The translations under genes and the position numbers were made by a program. Below the pieces are notes generated by a model. It worked only from the letters and a program-made list of their open reading frames with translations. It did no database searches and was not told where the DNA came from. Positions 24,001 to 36,200 of a stretch of DNA of 64,000 bases are shown one piece after another (position 1 is the stretch's first letter; each line of letters starts with the position of its first letter). Source of the DNA: Meandrina meandrites (Eukaryota > Cnidaria > Anthozoa > Scleractinia > Meandrinidae); assembly GCA_963693305.1 (NCBI GenBank), contig OY855913.1, positions 10,301,701 to 10,365,700 of the forward strand. Direction: 5' to 3'.

Positions 24001-25030
24001 AGCATTAAAGGGAAAGAGATCTTAGTTTGCAGTTATTTCCCTGTTTATGTAGCAAGCTAGTCGTTATGAAACAGTCCGTTCAACACCTTGCGTTGTTTGT
24101 ATTTAAATACTTTGAAACAGCAACACAGCCCTGAGGCCTAAACCCTCACTCGCTCATATACCATTTTCCATAGAAAAGGTAACCTTTATCATTATTATTA
24201 TTATCACTATTATTATTATTTGGTATACCTTCGAAAGGAAAATGCTATCCCTTTCATATACCTTCAGCACGGATAGTGCATCTCTTTTTCAAAATGTTAA
24301 ATCAAATAACCCCTTAAAATACTTATGAATTGAACGTCGGAGAGTTTGTTCGAGGCATTTTGAAAGGTTCTTTAAATATCTAAATTATATCTAAATTTCC
24401 GCTTCCCTTTTGTGCACAGCATAACGTGAAATCCGTACCCTTTTATAGATCTCCAGCCTGAAAAGTTACCCCTTCATGTGATCGGGGCCTCTTCGTATAG
24501 GAAGTACCCTCCATCCCGGGTTAAACTCTATCTCAAAAACAAAAGCAATAGAGCTAACCTTCTGTTACAACCGCATTTATGGTTTAGTTTGTTTAGTTTA
24601 TTCCACAACATGTTCGAAAGCTCCCCGTCCCAGGAATATATATATATAAACGGCACGCAATGCATGTAGAAGCGATGACGTTTCCACAAAAGTTGCGTTA
24701 TCTTGTAGCGTGACATCCGATATACGACATACGATACAAGGTCAAACGCTGTCTTGAAATTGTTTAGCCCTTTTGTTTAAAAAAAAAATGTAAAGATTTC
24801 TGTTTACTAAATCTGATAAAACACATCAAAAATAATTTGTCTCTTTAGAATTATTCCTTTCTAACTGTCCGGGAGTATTTTGCTTTGAGTTCTACGCGGT
24901 GATTTCTTGTCGAGTTAAACTTGATTTATTTTCCACTGACGTTTATTCCTGAAGTTAGTTCCAACTCCTATTCAGTTCTACAAAACGGTCGATCGCAACA
25001 GACAACAGATCCCGTCCACTCGCACGACGA
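21076..25030. other. Gene-free, repeat-rich region
   Basis: No gene recognised. Contents: a G-run at 21658-21675; a diverged tandem duplication in which about 22830-23110 resembles 23160-23345, shown by shared blocks such as TCACAGTCGA and TTTCGGGAGCTA; and an ATT/TTA-rich stretch near 24190-24220. All open frames are under 115 codons without domains. Confidence 0.5.
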
Positions 25031-25031
25031 C

Positions 25032-25056
25032 ATTAAGCGATGACGTCATCGCTTAA
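25032..25056. promoter_or_regulatory. 24-bp perfect palindrome containing a CRE (TGACGTCA)
   Basis: TTAAGCGATGAC then its inverse GTCATCGCTTAA: a perfect palindrome centred on the ATF/CREB-type octamer TGACGTCA and bounded by TTAA. A near-identical copy lies at about 63343-63364. No gene start is close by, so function is unproven. Confidence 0.5.
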
Positions 25057-25269
25057 AAAAAGGAGTACCTCTTCAACATTTCCCGGTCATAGTCCCTTCT
25101 CCCCACATAAATAGTAAGGCACTCTTGAGGTAAACTCGCGCGTTGTGATTGGCTCTTTCTTGATCGGGATTTTGCCATGCACGGAAACGGTCATTACTTT
25201 GCATACAAAATTTGCAGGTAAAACGAGTGCCATACAATGAACTACTTACTCACCTAGCTTGCTCGAGCC

Positions 25270-25372
25270 GTACTGGGGAATATTGGGCCTCGGTCGTTTT
25301 TGTATGGAACTCGCTGCGCTCGGTCCGTACTGCCACGACCTCGGGCCAATATTCCCCAGTACCGCCCTCGCG
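25270..25372. repeat. Inverted repeat with 27-bp arms
   Basis: The arm GTACTGGGGAATATTGGGCC at 25270 onward is repeated in inverse up to 25372 (GGCCAATATTCCCCAGTAC) around a GC-rich loop with CTCGCTGCGCTCGG. Similar CGCTGCGCTC loops occur in the hairpin near 55395. Confidence 0.7.
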
Positions 25373-25694
25373 CTCGGTTAGTAAGAAGTTTATCTCTTAT
25401 TGACGCTTTGAAAAGGGAAACCAATGCTATGTGAAATTGTCTGGCTTTTCTTACTCGTTTTCGGCGACATGCAGCGACCTCATGTTCTGGTTCTTTTTGC
25501 GCAATTTCTTGATTTCTTGCTTTCAAAGATGTGTTTTTTTAACCGCTGCTCTGCCATATGATTCGCTTTGTAATAAGTTGAAACGTTTCGTGCAAGGAAG
25601 TTTATTAACTGCGCTCTATTTTCACAGTTTCTGAAAAATTTCTGTCGTGAATCTGTATGTTCGGTTAGCGCGTCTTATCGACCAGCCATTAAAT

Positions 25695-26312
25695 TTTTAC
25701 AGTCAAACCGGATGTTCTTTTGATAGGAACTCTGTAATGTTGTGGCGCAATGTTTCAATATTGATTGGGAATTTGCTCGACGCAACTTGCAACTTCCAAC
25801 ACAATTTTGCTCGAGGAAGTTGCCAAGTTCCGGTATTCACTTTTCCGGTATAGAACGTAATAATCCCACCTGTTTCAAAGAAGTACGAAATAATTGCCCT
25901 ATGGTCAACTATTTATTACCAGACGACAAGAAATTATTGACAGGTTTAGTTCAAATTGCCAAACTGGGAATTGCGCTCAAAAACCGGAACTTGCTAGAAC
26001 AAATTTGATTGAAAGTTACAAGTTGCGTCGAGCAAACATTCTAGTTTGCCGATTTGAACTAAACCTGTTGGTAATTTCGTGCCGTCTGTTGATATAATTG
26101 ACCAAAGGGCAATTATTTCCCCCTTCTTCAAAATAGAGGTGGAATTATTACGTTCTATATGGGACTAATGAAAACCGGAACTTGGCAACTTGCTCCAGCA
26201 AATTTGAATTGAAAGTTGCATGTTGCGTGGACCAAACTGCCAATCAATATTGAAACAATGCGCCACAAAATTGCAGAGTTCCTATCACAAGAACATCCGG
26301 TTTGACTGTAAA
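25695..26312. mobile_element. Foldback element, ~300-bp arms
   Basis: It begins TTTACAGTCAAACCGGATGT and ends with the inverse ACATCCGGTTTGACTGTAAA. Blocks pair inward, for example GATAGGAACTC with GAGTTCCTATC and AATATTGATTGG with CCAATCAATATT, to a centre near 26010. Arms differ by scattered substitutions and small indels. No protein domain. It lies just 3' of DPH1. Confidence 0.82.
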
Positions 26313-26584
26313 GTAAGGAAATTTATTCCCTTTTGATCTCTTATGTTACAACAGGCTACCAAAGGCAGCTTCCTTCATTACAAAAGGACCGACGTGATTT
26401 CATTTGGTTTGGATGTTTTAACTGCTTTGTTTTAGTCAGGGCATGAGGTCCCGCCCTGGTTTGCGCGGGCGGTCAATCTCTGCCATGCTCTGTTACTGTC
26501 GCTTGAATCGTCATTTTTCGTCCACCTAGTTCCCAGGGCTTACCAAAGGAAAAGCCCCTGGGAACAAGGTTGATTTTCTGGGTG

Positions 26585-29500
26585 TTATTGTTGACTTGTT
26601 TCATCCTTATTTAACTTATGTAGGTTCTCTCGATGGCATTTTCCACAACATTCGGTGCTTTGTCCATCACAGCCATCTTTTCTATCTGCGTTTGGGGACA
26701 GTTTTTCTGTGTGTAAGTTTTTTCTTCTCCTACTGGCAGACACCTGCTTATTATGCTCATTATTCACGGTCCATGGTCCCAGACTGGCGTTTGCGTAAAA
26801 GTCCATCGGGTAAACCCCTTGCCACTCGATCTCTTCAAGCACAACTGACGCCTGTGGGGTCAACATAAACACTCTAATTAGAGCGGTTCACGGTTCGTAC
26901 TCTTTTGAGCCTTTGAAATTCCATGACTTCTCCAAGTTTTCCATTACCTAAATTTGGCCATTTTCTTGGAAATGGCCTTTCTTTTTGGGTACATTTTTAC
27001 CATCTTCTTCGCGAAAAAAAACCTAGTTTATTTTGTACTTTCTGATAAACATCATTTTCCATGACCTTCCAAGACCCACAATTAAATTCCCTGACTTTCC
27101 AGGCCTGGAAAATGAAATTCAAAAATTACATGACTTTCCAGGTTTACCATGACCCGTACGAACCCTGACGGTTGTGTCCTCAGTAGGAGGTGTATTGGCC
27201 TAATGGTTAGTGTGCTGGACTCCGGATCGGACAGTCCGGGTTCCAGCTCTGTCCAGGGTCATTGAGTTGTGTTCTTGGTCAAGACACTCTTACTCTCATA
27301 GTGCCTCTCTGCACCCACGTGTATAAATGGGTTCAGGCAACTGGAATCACTTGTAACTGGAATCACTTGTCAAAACAAGACCTTGTCACGTCACCCTGTT
27401 CCTTGTGGAGCCTTCTCACGTCACGTCACGTATTGTAACTGGAATCACTTCTCAGAAACAAGACCTTGCCATATTACCCTGGTCTTTGTTGAACCTTGTC
27501 ACGTCACGTCACGTATTGAAACTAGAATCACTTCTCACAAATAAGAATAAGATCTTGTCACATCACCCTTGTCTTTGTGGAACCTTGTCACGCCACGTAT
27601 TGCAACTAGAATCGCTTCTCAGAAACAAGACCTTGTCACATCAACCTGGTCCTTGTGGAACCTTATCACGTCACGTATTGTAACTAGAATCACTTCTCAG
27701 AAACAAGACCATGTCAAGTCACCCTGGTCCTAAGATCCCTGTCACTTCACGGAACATACATGTATTGTAACTGGAAGCAAAAAGACAACCTGAAACACTT
27801 CTCACAAGCAAGACGATTCAAGATGGCGGCTTGTCGTCTAACTGATTGCAATGTGGAGTTGCGACCATAAAACAGACTGCTTTCACAGGCTGCAAGAGTC
27901 GAGTTGCTGTTCGCTACGAGTCAGAATTTAATGTTAAATTGAACTTTTAACTACAAAGTTGATTTACCTCGTAAGGTGACAACAGAGGTTTGGGAAAAGC
28001 GTAGCCCCAGTCAATAGACAATCGTGGACATGCCACTTGAACCCATCTGTAAAATGACATGATAAAATAAGCAGCTACAACCATGGTTACAAGTGTTGGA
28101 AAAATATGATTTACACACATTTTGCCCCTCCCCACCCCTACGCAATGTTAATAAAAAACATCCATCTGACACATAAGAGCGTCTTACCATTTTGCAACAT
28201 TAGAAAGGGGAACGGGGGTACTGACACATAATTAACAGTTATTATGGCCATAATTGCAGCCTTATGTGCCTCCTAGGAGCGATGAGGATTATATATATGG
28301 CCATAATCTCATGCTTTTACGGTGCTTGTAGGTTTCCACTACAAGTTAAGTATCGCAAGAGTGGAACATATTGCGCTAAAAGCTGGACATGGGGTTAAGG
28401 GGTTGGGCTGGGGGATGGGTTTGAGAAAGAAAGTTTTGTTTCATTGTTCACTATTTACAAAACACTAAACTCAGAAAAATATTAAAGAAATGTATTGTGA
28501 AAAAGCTCAGTTGAAAAGTATTCTACCCACAAACATAAATGCAAAGCAAAATCGCCGGGCAAGAGCTACATTATTTCAAAACAACAAGGTCGAGACAGAG
28601 GAAGAAATGAAGTAAGCACTGAGTTCTTTGGCTAAATCATGATTGCCGCAGACATCAGGTTCCAATATTCCCTGACGTTTCCCTGATAAAAATACAATTT
28701 CCCTGACCACATAAATACAAAATGTCAGATAAAGTAGTGACCTCCTGCGTCCGCTTTCAAAATAAAAACATCGCAGAGATCACATTGACCTGAAATGTTT
28801 CTCCCAGCAATCAGTGGTATTAAATCAGAGGCGTTATAATTTCAATTTTCCTTGACATGTCTTCAACGGAACATTTCTCTGATTCAAAATACAATTACCT
28901 AACTTTCCCCCGGCCCTCAAGAATTTTTTGTCCCTGACCATTTCCCGACCTGTACCAACACTGTAATGGCATCCAAATTGAGAACTAAGCGAATTAAAGC
29001 GTTTCGCCCTTTGGCCCAAGACACATATTCGCACTTCCCAACCATATTTTCCCTTGAGTACCACTGGTGGGGATTTCATGAAAGTGTTGCTTAGCAGCAT
29101 TGCGAGGCCAGGTGACGTCAAGCTGATGTCTTATTCTCCGATTGGACAACAAGAATCGGATGATTTTTGGCCGCTGCAACGAGGATTTGCCGAAAACTGC
29201 CGACGTGTCCCGACTGAAAAGGAATCACGTATAACAGAAATGGTCCTCTATGTTGCAGCGAAATAATGTGACAGTAACTTACGCATCAACATCCTCGAAC
29301 AAGCGAAGTTTATCCGGGAAAATTTCAGACATCAACACGATCACATATTCAAGTCCTGCTTTGTTAAACCGCTGCTCCAAATTCTGAAAATAAGAACATA
29401 AAATAGTGACTGTCTAATTCCATTATGGGCCTTAAACTTCAAAATATGAATAAAACATTCATTCGATTTTTTTTTTGTACCAGGTATATCTGGACTTGCC

Positions 29501-32500
29501 CTCCATTTGCTTACATTTTACTGAACGTTCTTAGAGTGCGGTTCAACTGTTTGTAGTGCCATACCTGTAACACTTTTGGACTCCCTTGCCTTCCTAACGT
29601 GCTGAGAATAAGTCCAAATTTCCTGGCCTTCGTTGCTGTGCTTATGGCCTCTTTTCTGGCTTTGAACATGGCGTCGATATCGTAATATTCTCGGGAAAAC
29701 ACTTTACTGTATGGATCATATCTAAAGCAGGAATGAACACCGTTGATCAATTAAACAATGTTCTGATCACAAGCCAAACAAATTGCTCTGTCTGTGAAGT
29801 TGGGAAAGACTATAATACGGTATTGATATTCCTCCTTGTTGGCATGCAATTCCCCCCCCCCCCCCCTTCAGGTCCCCGGGGGAGAACTACTTAATCCAAA
29901 TCATTTTCCATGACCCACAGTTAAATTCCATGACTTTCCAAGCCTTGAAAGTTGTATTGTAAAATCCCATGGCTTCCAGCTTTTCCATGACCCATACAAA
30001 CCCTGTAATATGTGATTCTCAGACCTAACCACAAAATCGATACCCTATTTCAGACCAGATAATACATAGGAACTGCTTCGGTTTGCGTAAATATTTGACA
30101 AGCGTACTTCTCGCAATCATATAAGACAAACCATATCCTATTTCAGTTAAAAAAAAAACTAGTTTAGAAGATCTGAAAGGACAACCAAAAGTAGAGTGAC
30201 AATTAAAGCCCCTTTAAAGTTTTTAAATCCTTCTTACCTGTATGCTGGTGTAGATGGGTTAGCAATCATGACAGCTTCCAGATGAAACCTTCCATCCCCA
30301 AGATAACTAGAACAATGAAGAACGACAAGGTGAGCTTTAAGGGTGCACTGTAAACTCAAGCTTGGACAGCCTAATAGCCAACATGCAGCCATGTCACGTG
30401 CAAATAAAGCAACAATAGGAAACAGGACATTGCTGCATGTAGGCTAACAGCCTGGGCCAGTTGTTCAAAGGGTGTATAACGCTATCCATCAAATAAATTG
30501 CTATCCAGTGGATAAGTATTGGCAAAGCAAACTATGCTATTCGGTGGATAATGATTTATCCAGTGGGTAGCGTTATCCACCCTTTGCACAACCGGGGTCA
30601 CATAGTACAGTCATATACTGTATGATTTACTAGCCCAAAAGTGAGAAAAATGTTGCTTCTAAAGTGAAGGTTAACATCACATTGTTTATTCCCATTTCCA
30701 TCATTACATGCATGTTACATCAAATTAAAACAAATATCAGAAGGACTAAAGCAATAGACGGTGGCACTCAAGATTTCTTTCGCCTGTATTAAACACACAT
30801 GGGACAGCTTAAACATGCTTTCATACTTGAAATGTTTGTCTGCAGCACGTTGATGAACTTTCTTGTACATCAAACAAATAAATAATCTACACTGTACATG
30901 GCACAGAAAAATTGAACAATGAGGGGAGTTGCTTGGACAACAGGTACAGTACTGCTCAGAAATAAACGTCCCAAAATATATGTGAAATAGGCGTATGCCT
31001 ATGCATACATATGTGTATGCATCGCGTATGCCCATTCGCATATATGCGTATGCTATATGAGCTAGCTTATTGTTTTTTTCTTTTGTTCTTCTGTAGTTGA
31101 TTGTTCATTCAATGACCTGACATTGCTGCATTTAAAAGTACATGGAAGAATGACTAAATTGTGAAGTGCCAAAGAGAGCTTCCCACAGTTTTACAAAAAA
31201 TATTAAATGCATTCTGTTACATTTATTTAGAGAACAACTTTTAGAAAGTCTCCGTAAAAATGTGTTATTGGGTATCCACTTTTCGTTCTAATCATTGATT
31301 TAAATCCATCACAAACAGAACCATTTCACTTCTTGCCATGGTTAACACTTCAAGAGAAGTAAACATTCACATGAAACAATTTGTGGCCGGTGCATGCCGT
31401 AGCTTGGAAAGTACAGTCAACTCTGTTCTTACTTACTCTTGTTATTAAGGACAGGAGTTGAACTCCTGGCAGGACAAATCAACTGAAATTAACTCTGGCT
31501 ATCATGAACATTACCTATTACAGACACAAAATTGCAGTCATGAAGGTTTCCACTGCATAACAGAAGTTGAGTATACCCTGCTGTAGGCTCAGCATGCAAA
31601 GAAAGTTCTGTCCAATAACCCAGAGCTAGTGAATTTTATCCATCACTTGCCCAATGAGCAAGTAACATTTCTGGACTTGTTTTTTCACAGATGAAATAAG
31701 GCCACTTAGGAAGGCCTTTGGACTAGTGTACAGTCGTTCCAACTCATCCAATGTGGAAAATCTATTTTTGTCACACCTTGAGGCTAATGGAAATTACTTC
31801 ACCTGCACAATAATTGGTACTACAAAACTTACTTGTACATGTACTTCAGTTAATAATTTTTTTAACAAGGTTTACAGTAAACTCCTCACTCAATATTCTC
31901 CTCACTTAATCTTACATGAATGCATCCTTGTCTTTTATTGTAGGTGCAGTACAGCCCAGAATCTCTCCAGGTGACAATGGCTTACACTGTGGAATCTCCA
32001 CTTTGTAATCTTTACATAAATCTTGATACACAGCCTGCATAATGTACAACAATAACAGTGAAAGTATTGTGGAAGCTTTACTTAAGACCACTGCCATAAG
32101 CACCCGGCTCTGGGTAAGGGCGCCAATGTGAAACCCCCATTGAATTGCACTCATATTTGGTAATATTAAAAGCTCTCATTTAAGCAACCACTGCTGTAAG
32201 TGCCTGGGGGTGCCTTAAGGAATCATCACCTGGTATAAATTTTCCTTTGTGACTAGTCAAAGATCTCGGAATTCAAAGTTCAAGAATGTTTTTTTTTTAA
32301 ACTAGAGAAAAACTGTTACCCTGAGGTGGAGGAAGAAAGCTTAATCTTTTAAGTCCTGGTCAGTGAACAGCCTCTATTGTCTCAGCATGACAATAATGCC
32401 ATGTGGTTTCTTACGAGAGCACATTTTTGTAAGCAACAAGCTCTAGTTACAGCCACACGAGGTGGTCACTTACGTAAGCTTTGACCATAATATCAAACAC

Positions 32501-33093
32501 AAAAGCAAGTGTTTTTGAGCATTCACTGAATTCCACATCACATTTCCAGTCACAATTAGGTACATGCAATTTAACCAAGCAATTTAGGGAATACCAAATT
32601 GTACCAAGGTGAACATTGAACCACATAAACACTATTCATGCACACATACTTGAAGAGTTGCCACAAATTGTATTGTGCTCACTATCGCCAGCGATGTCCC
32701 AGCTTCAAAGTTATGTCTGACTGTGTCAACAAAATGTGTAGCATCAAGTTTGATGTCCACAAATACATATAGCATCTTAATTCCTTTTGTAGAGTCAATA
32801 GGAACTACAAAGAGAGAAAATATTAGTTTTAACTAGACTGTACAAATCAGTCTAAATTTCGCATGTTCTACTTGTAGTAAAGTTGTACATGTAAATTTAT
32901 ATGTAAATGTAACAGCAGACTCACCCAAACAGCTGTGACCATAATGAACCATCAGATCACATCCAAGAGCCCTGGCTGTGAAGTCATCAACACAACATGC
33001 ACCATATGTGACGTCTCCCATGATAACTGTATCACAGCCTGTGAATCTGATGCAATTAACATGCATGTCAGTAAAATGTGAGACTTTATTGGC

Positions 33094-33144
<51 letters not shown>

Positions 33145-33244
33145 CTTCAATCGATCGATCGATCGATCCATCAATCAGTCAATCAATCAATCAATCGAAG
33201 AATGATCAATCAATCAATCAATTGATCAATCAATCGATCGATCG

Positions 33245-33283
<39 letters not shown>

Positions 33284-36200
33284 TTAAGTCAGTCAGTCAA
33301 TTAACTATTAAAGTTGTTTTATTAGGGTAACATGTGACAGTCTTTTGGCCCTCACATTTTCAATCAATTTGGAATTTTATAGAAATGTTGGCATTTGTGA
33401 TTGGAGGGAACCCAGGGAAAAACCCTTGGAGCAAGGACAAGAACCAACAACCGGGATACATACCCAGGTAACGTAATTGTTGGGAGGTGAGCACTTTCGC
33501 CACCCTGCATCCAACACATGCCTCATATTATTGCAGAGGGAAAAAAGTGACCATCATATGATGAGCCATTTTTTTTTTCTCTCAGGATAGAACTTGGTCA
33601 AATAGATTGTATTAAGGTGGCTCGACTGGGTTTTTTAGGGGCAACACCGCTCAAGTTTGAGAACTAACCAGACTGTCATTAACAATGCCATCGAAAAACG
33701 ATCACCACAGCTGAATTAGGTAAAGATGAAAATTTGTTATGACCAGTGTTATTTTGACATCGGAGTTGTCATAGCAACGCAATGACGTCATCACGTTTAT
33801 CAATTTCGTTCGTATTGCTCGGCACCAGGAGATTTTTTCGGAAATCGCTCAAGGGAGCATGTACCTCCTATACCTGCCTCAATGTTGGCAAAGTTTGAAC
33901 AAATTCTGTGAGAGCGTTATCGAAATTTTTGGGGATGAAGTTTCGAGGGTTATAAATACAGCAAAAAACATACTATTGAGATAATAAGGTAATATCTGAA
34001 GAAAACCTCGCGCTTTGGGGATGTAGTTTCATCTCATAGTAGTTTGATGCCATTTAAAATTGTGTATACAAAATTATGGGGATCGCCACGACCGATTGCG
34101 AAAAAACGGATTTGATGAGCGTGCATTCAGGTGCTCTTGTTGCCACTTTTTTATATAATTTGGTCTACACCTACAAATGTGATAATTATTTGGAAACCGC
34201 TCGATGAATTGTTTTAGAAACTTGTCAATCTCGAGGTTTGTCATCAGTTTATATGGCCTGCAAGTTTCAAGGTCATTGAAAACATTTAAGACAATAAAAT
34301 CGGGGCTCCAATGTACTACTTTTCTCTCGCAGATTTTGTGTTTACAAGTGAGTGTCCTCATTATTCACGTGTATTGTTTTTTACTTTCATGTCCACGTGC
34401 ACAACTCAGCAAAAAATTCATTTGCATTAAACAGAACGCTCAATTGCTTTCTAAAAATGTTCGGGAAACATGCTTATATGACTTGAAAACTGTAATAATA
34501 TTTGTTACGCCGTTAGACTGTAATACAGCAATGCCGAGGGTCTCTTTCTCCAGGAAACGAAAAGCTATTTTTGTGTAGAACTGAACAGATCAGGAAAAAA
34601 GTCTAAACTCACTGATAAAATGCAAATGAATTTTTGCTGAGTTGTGCACGTGAAAATGAAAGTTGAATACAATGCCCGTGAACAATGAGGACACTCACTT
34701 GTAAACACAAAATCTGGGAGGAAAAAGTAGTACATTGGAGCCCGATTTTATTGCCTTACGTGTTTTCAATGACCTTGAAACTTGCAGGCCATATAAACTG
34801 ATGACAAACCTCGAGATTGACAAGTTTCTAAAAAAATTCATCGAGCGGTTTCCAAATAATTATCACATTTGTAGGTGTAGACCAAATTATTTACAAAAGT
34901 GGCAACAAGAGCACCTGAATGCACGCTCATCAAATCCGTTTTTTTCGCAATCGGTCGTGGCGATCCCCATAATTTTGTATACACAATTTTAAATGGCATC
35001 AAACTACTATGAGATGAAACTGCATTCCCAAAGCGCGTCGTGTTCTTCAGATATTACCTTATTATCTCAATAGTATGTTTTTTACTGTATTTATGACCCT
35101 CGAAACTTCATCCCCAAAAATTTCGATAACGCTCTCACAGAATTTGTTCAAACTTTGCCAACATTGAGGGAGGTATAGGAGGTACATGCTCCCTTGAGCG
35201 ATTTCCGAAAAAATCTCCTGGTGCCGAGCAATACGAACGAAATTGATAAACGTGATGACGTCATTGCGTTGCTATGACAACTCCGATGTCAAAATAACAC
35301 TGGTCATAACAAATTTTCATCTTTACCTAATTCAGCTGTGGTGATCGTTTTTCGATGGCATTGTTAATGACAGTCTGGTTAGTTCTCAAACTTGAGCGGT
35401 GTTGCCCCTAAAAAACCCAGTCGAGCCACCTTAATACCTGCCAACTTTTTTTTTCTAATCAAAGCCATGGATTCTTATTGTGGAAATGCACATTATTTAA
35501 AAGACAACTCAACCATATCCAAAGACTTCTGAAGACTTTCCAAAGACTTCCTGAAGCTTTCTGAAGACATTTCAAAGATTTCCTAGTCCCAGACCAAGGT
35601 TGTGTTCTGCCAAACACAAACTCATAGCCAGTACTTCTCCCTTCTAAAAAGTGGAGATTTGAGGCCTGGAAATACTGTCATGTGCATTTGTGTACATGGA
35701 CTTTTATTGCATTGGTTCAAGATTACAATCATAGTTTTTGAAAGTGTTAGATAAGGCTAAAAACGCTCAAATTTTTCAGCCAGGTGTGGCAAATTGATCT
35801 GCAGGTGTAAGTAGGTGTGAGATTAAAGTTATTGACACATAGACATGGCACTCGAGCCTTTAATAAGGCATCAGATTTTTTAGGAATGCTGGGGTCAAGT
35901 CTAGAAAGAAAAATAATTACATGTAGAAGGCAACAGTTCACATTTCTTGATGTGACTGAAAAAATGTAAGCTATACAGCCCACTTGTTGACTGTGTCAAG
36001 GGATTATACATGTATGTTTAGAGGTAAAGTCTGTATACGAGCCTAGGGGCCCATCAGGCCGGAGCTTATCCTGGTTTCTGCAGCATGAAGCGACTAAGAG
36101 TATTTCTACTCCCCCCTGGATGGGATGCTAGTCCATCGCAGGGTTAACTTTCCAGATTCGCCGGTACCCATTTACACACCTGGGGGGAGAGAGGTACTGT

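Noticed and set aside
33078..33287. INQS-repeat frames
   Set aside because: CAAT microsatellite read as protein.
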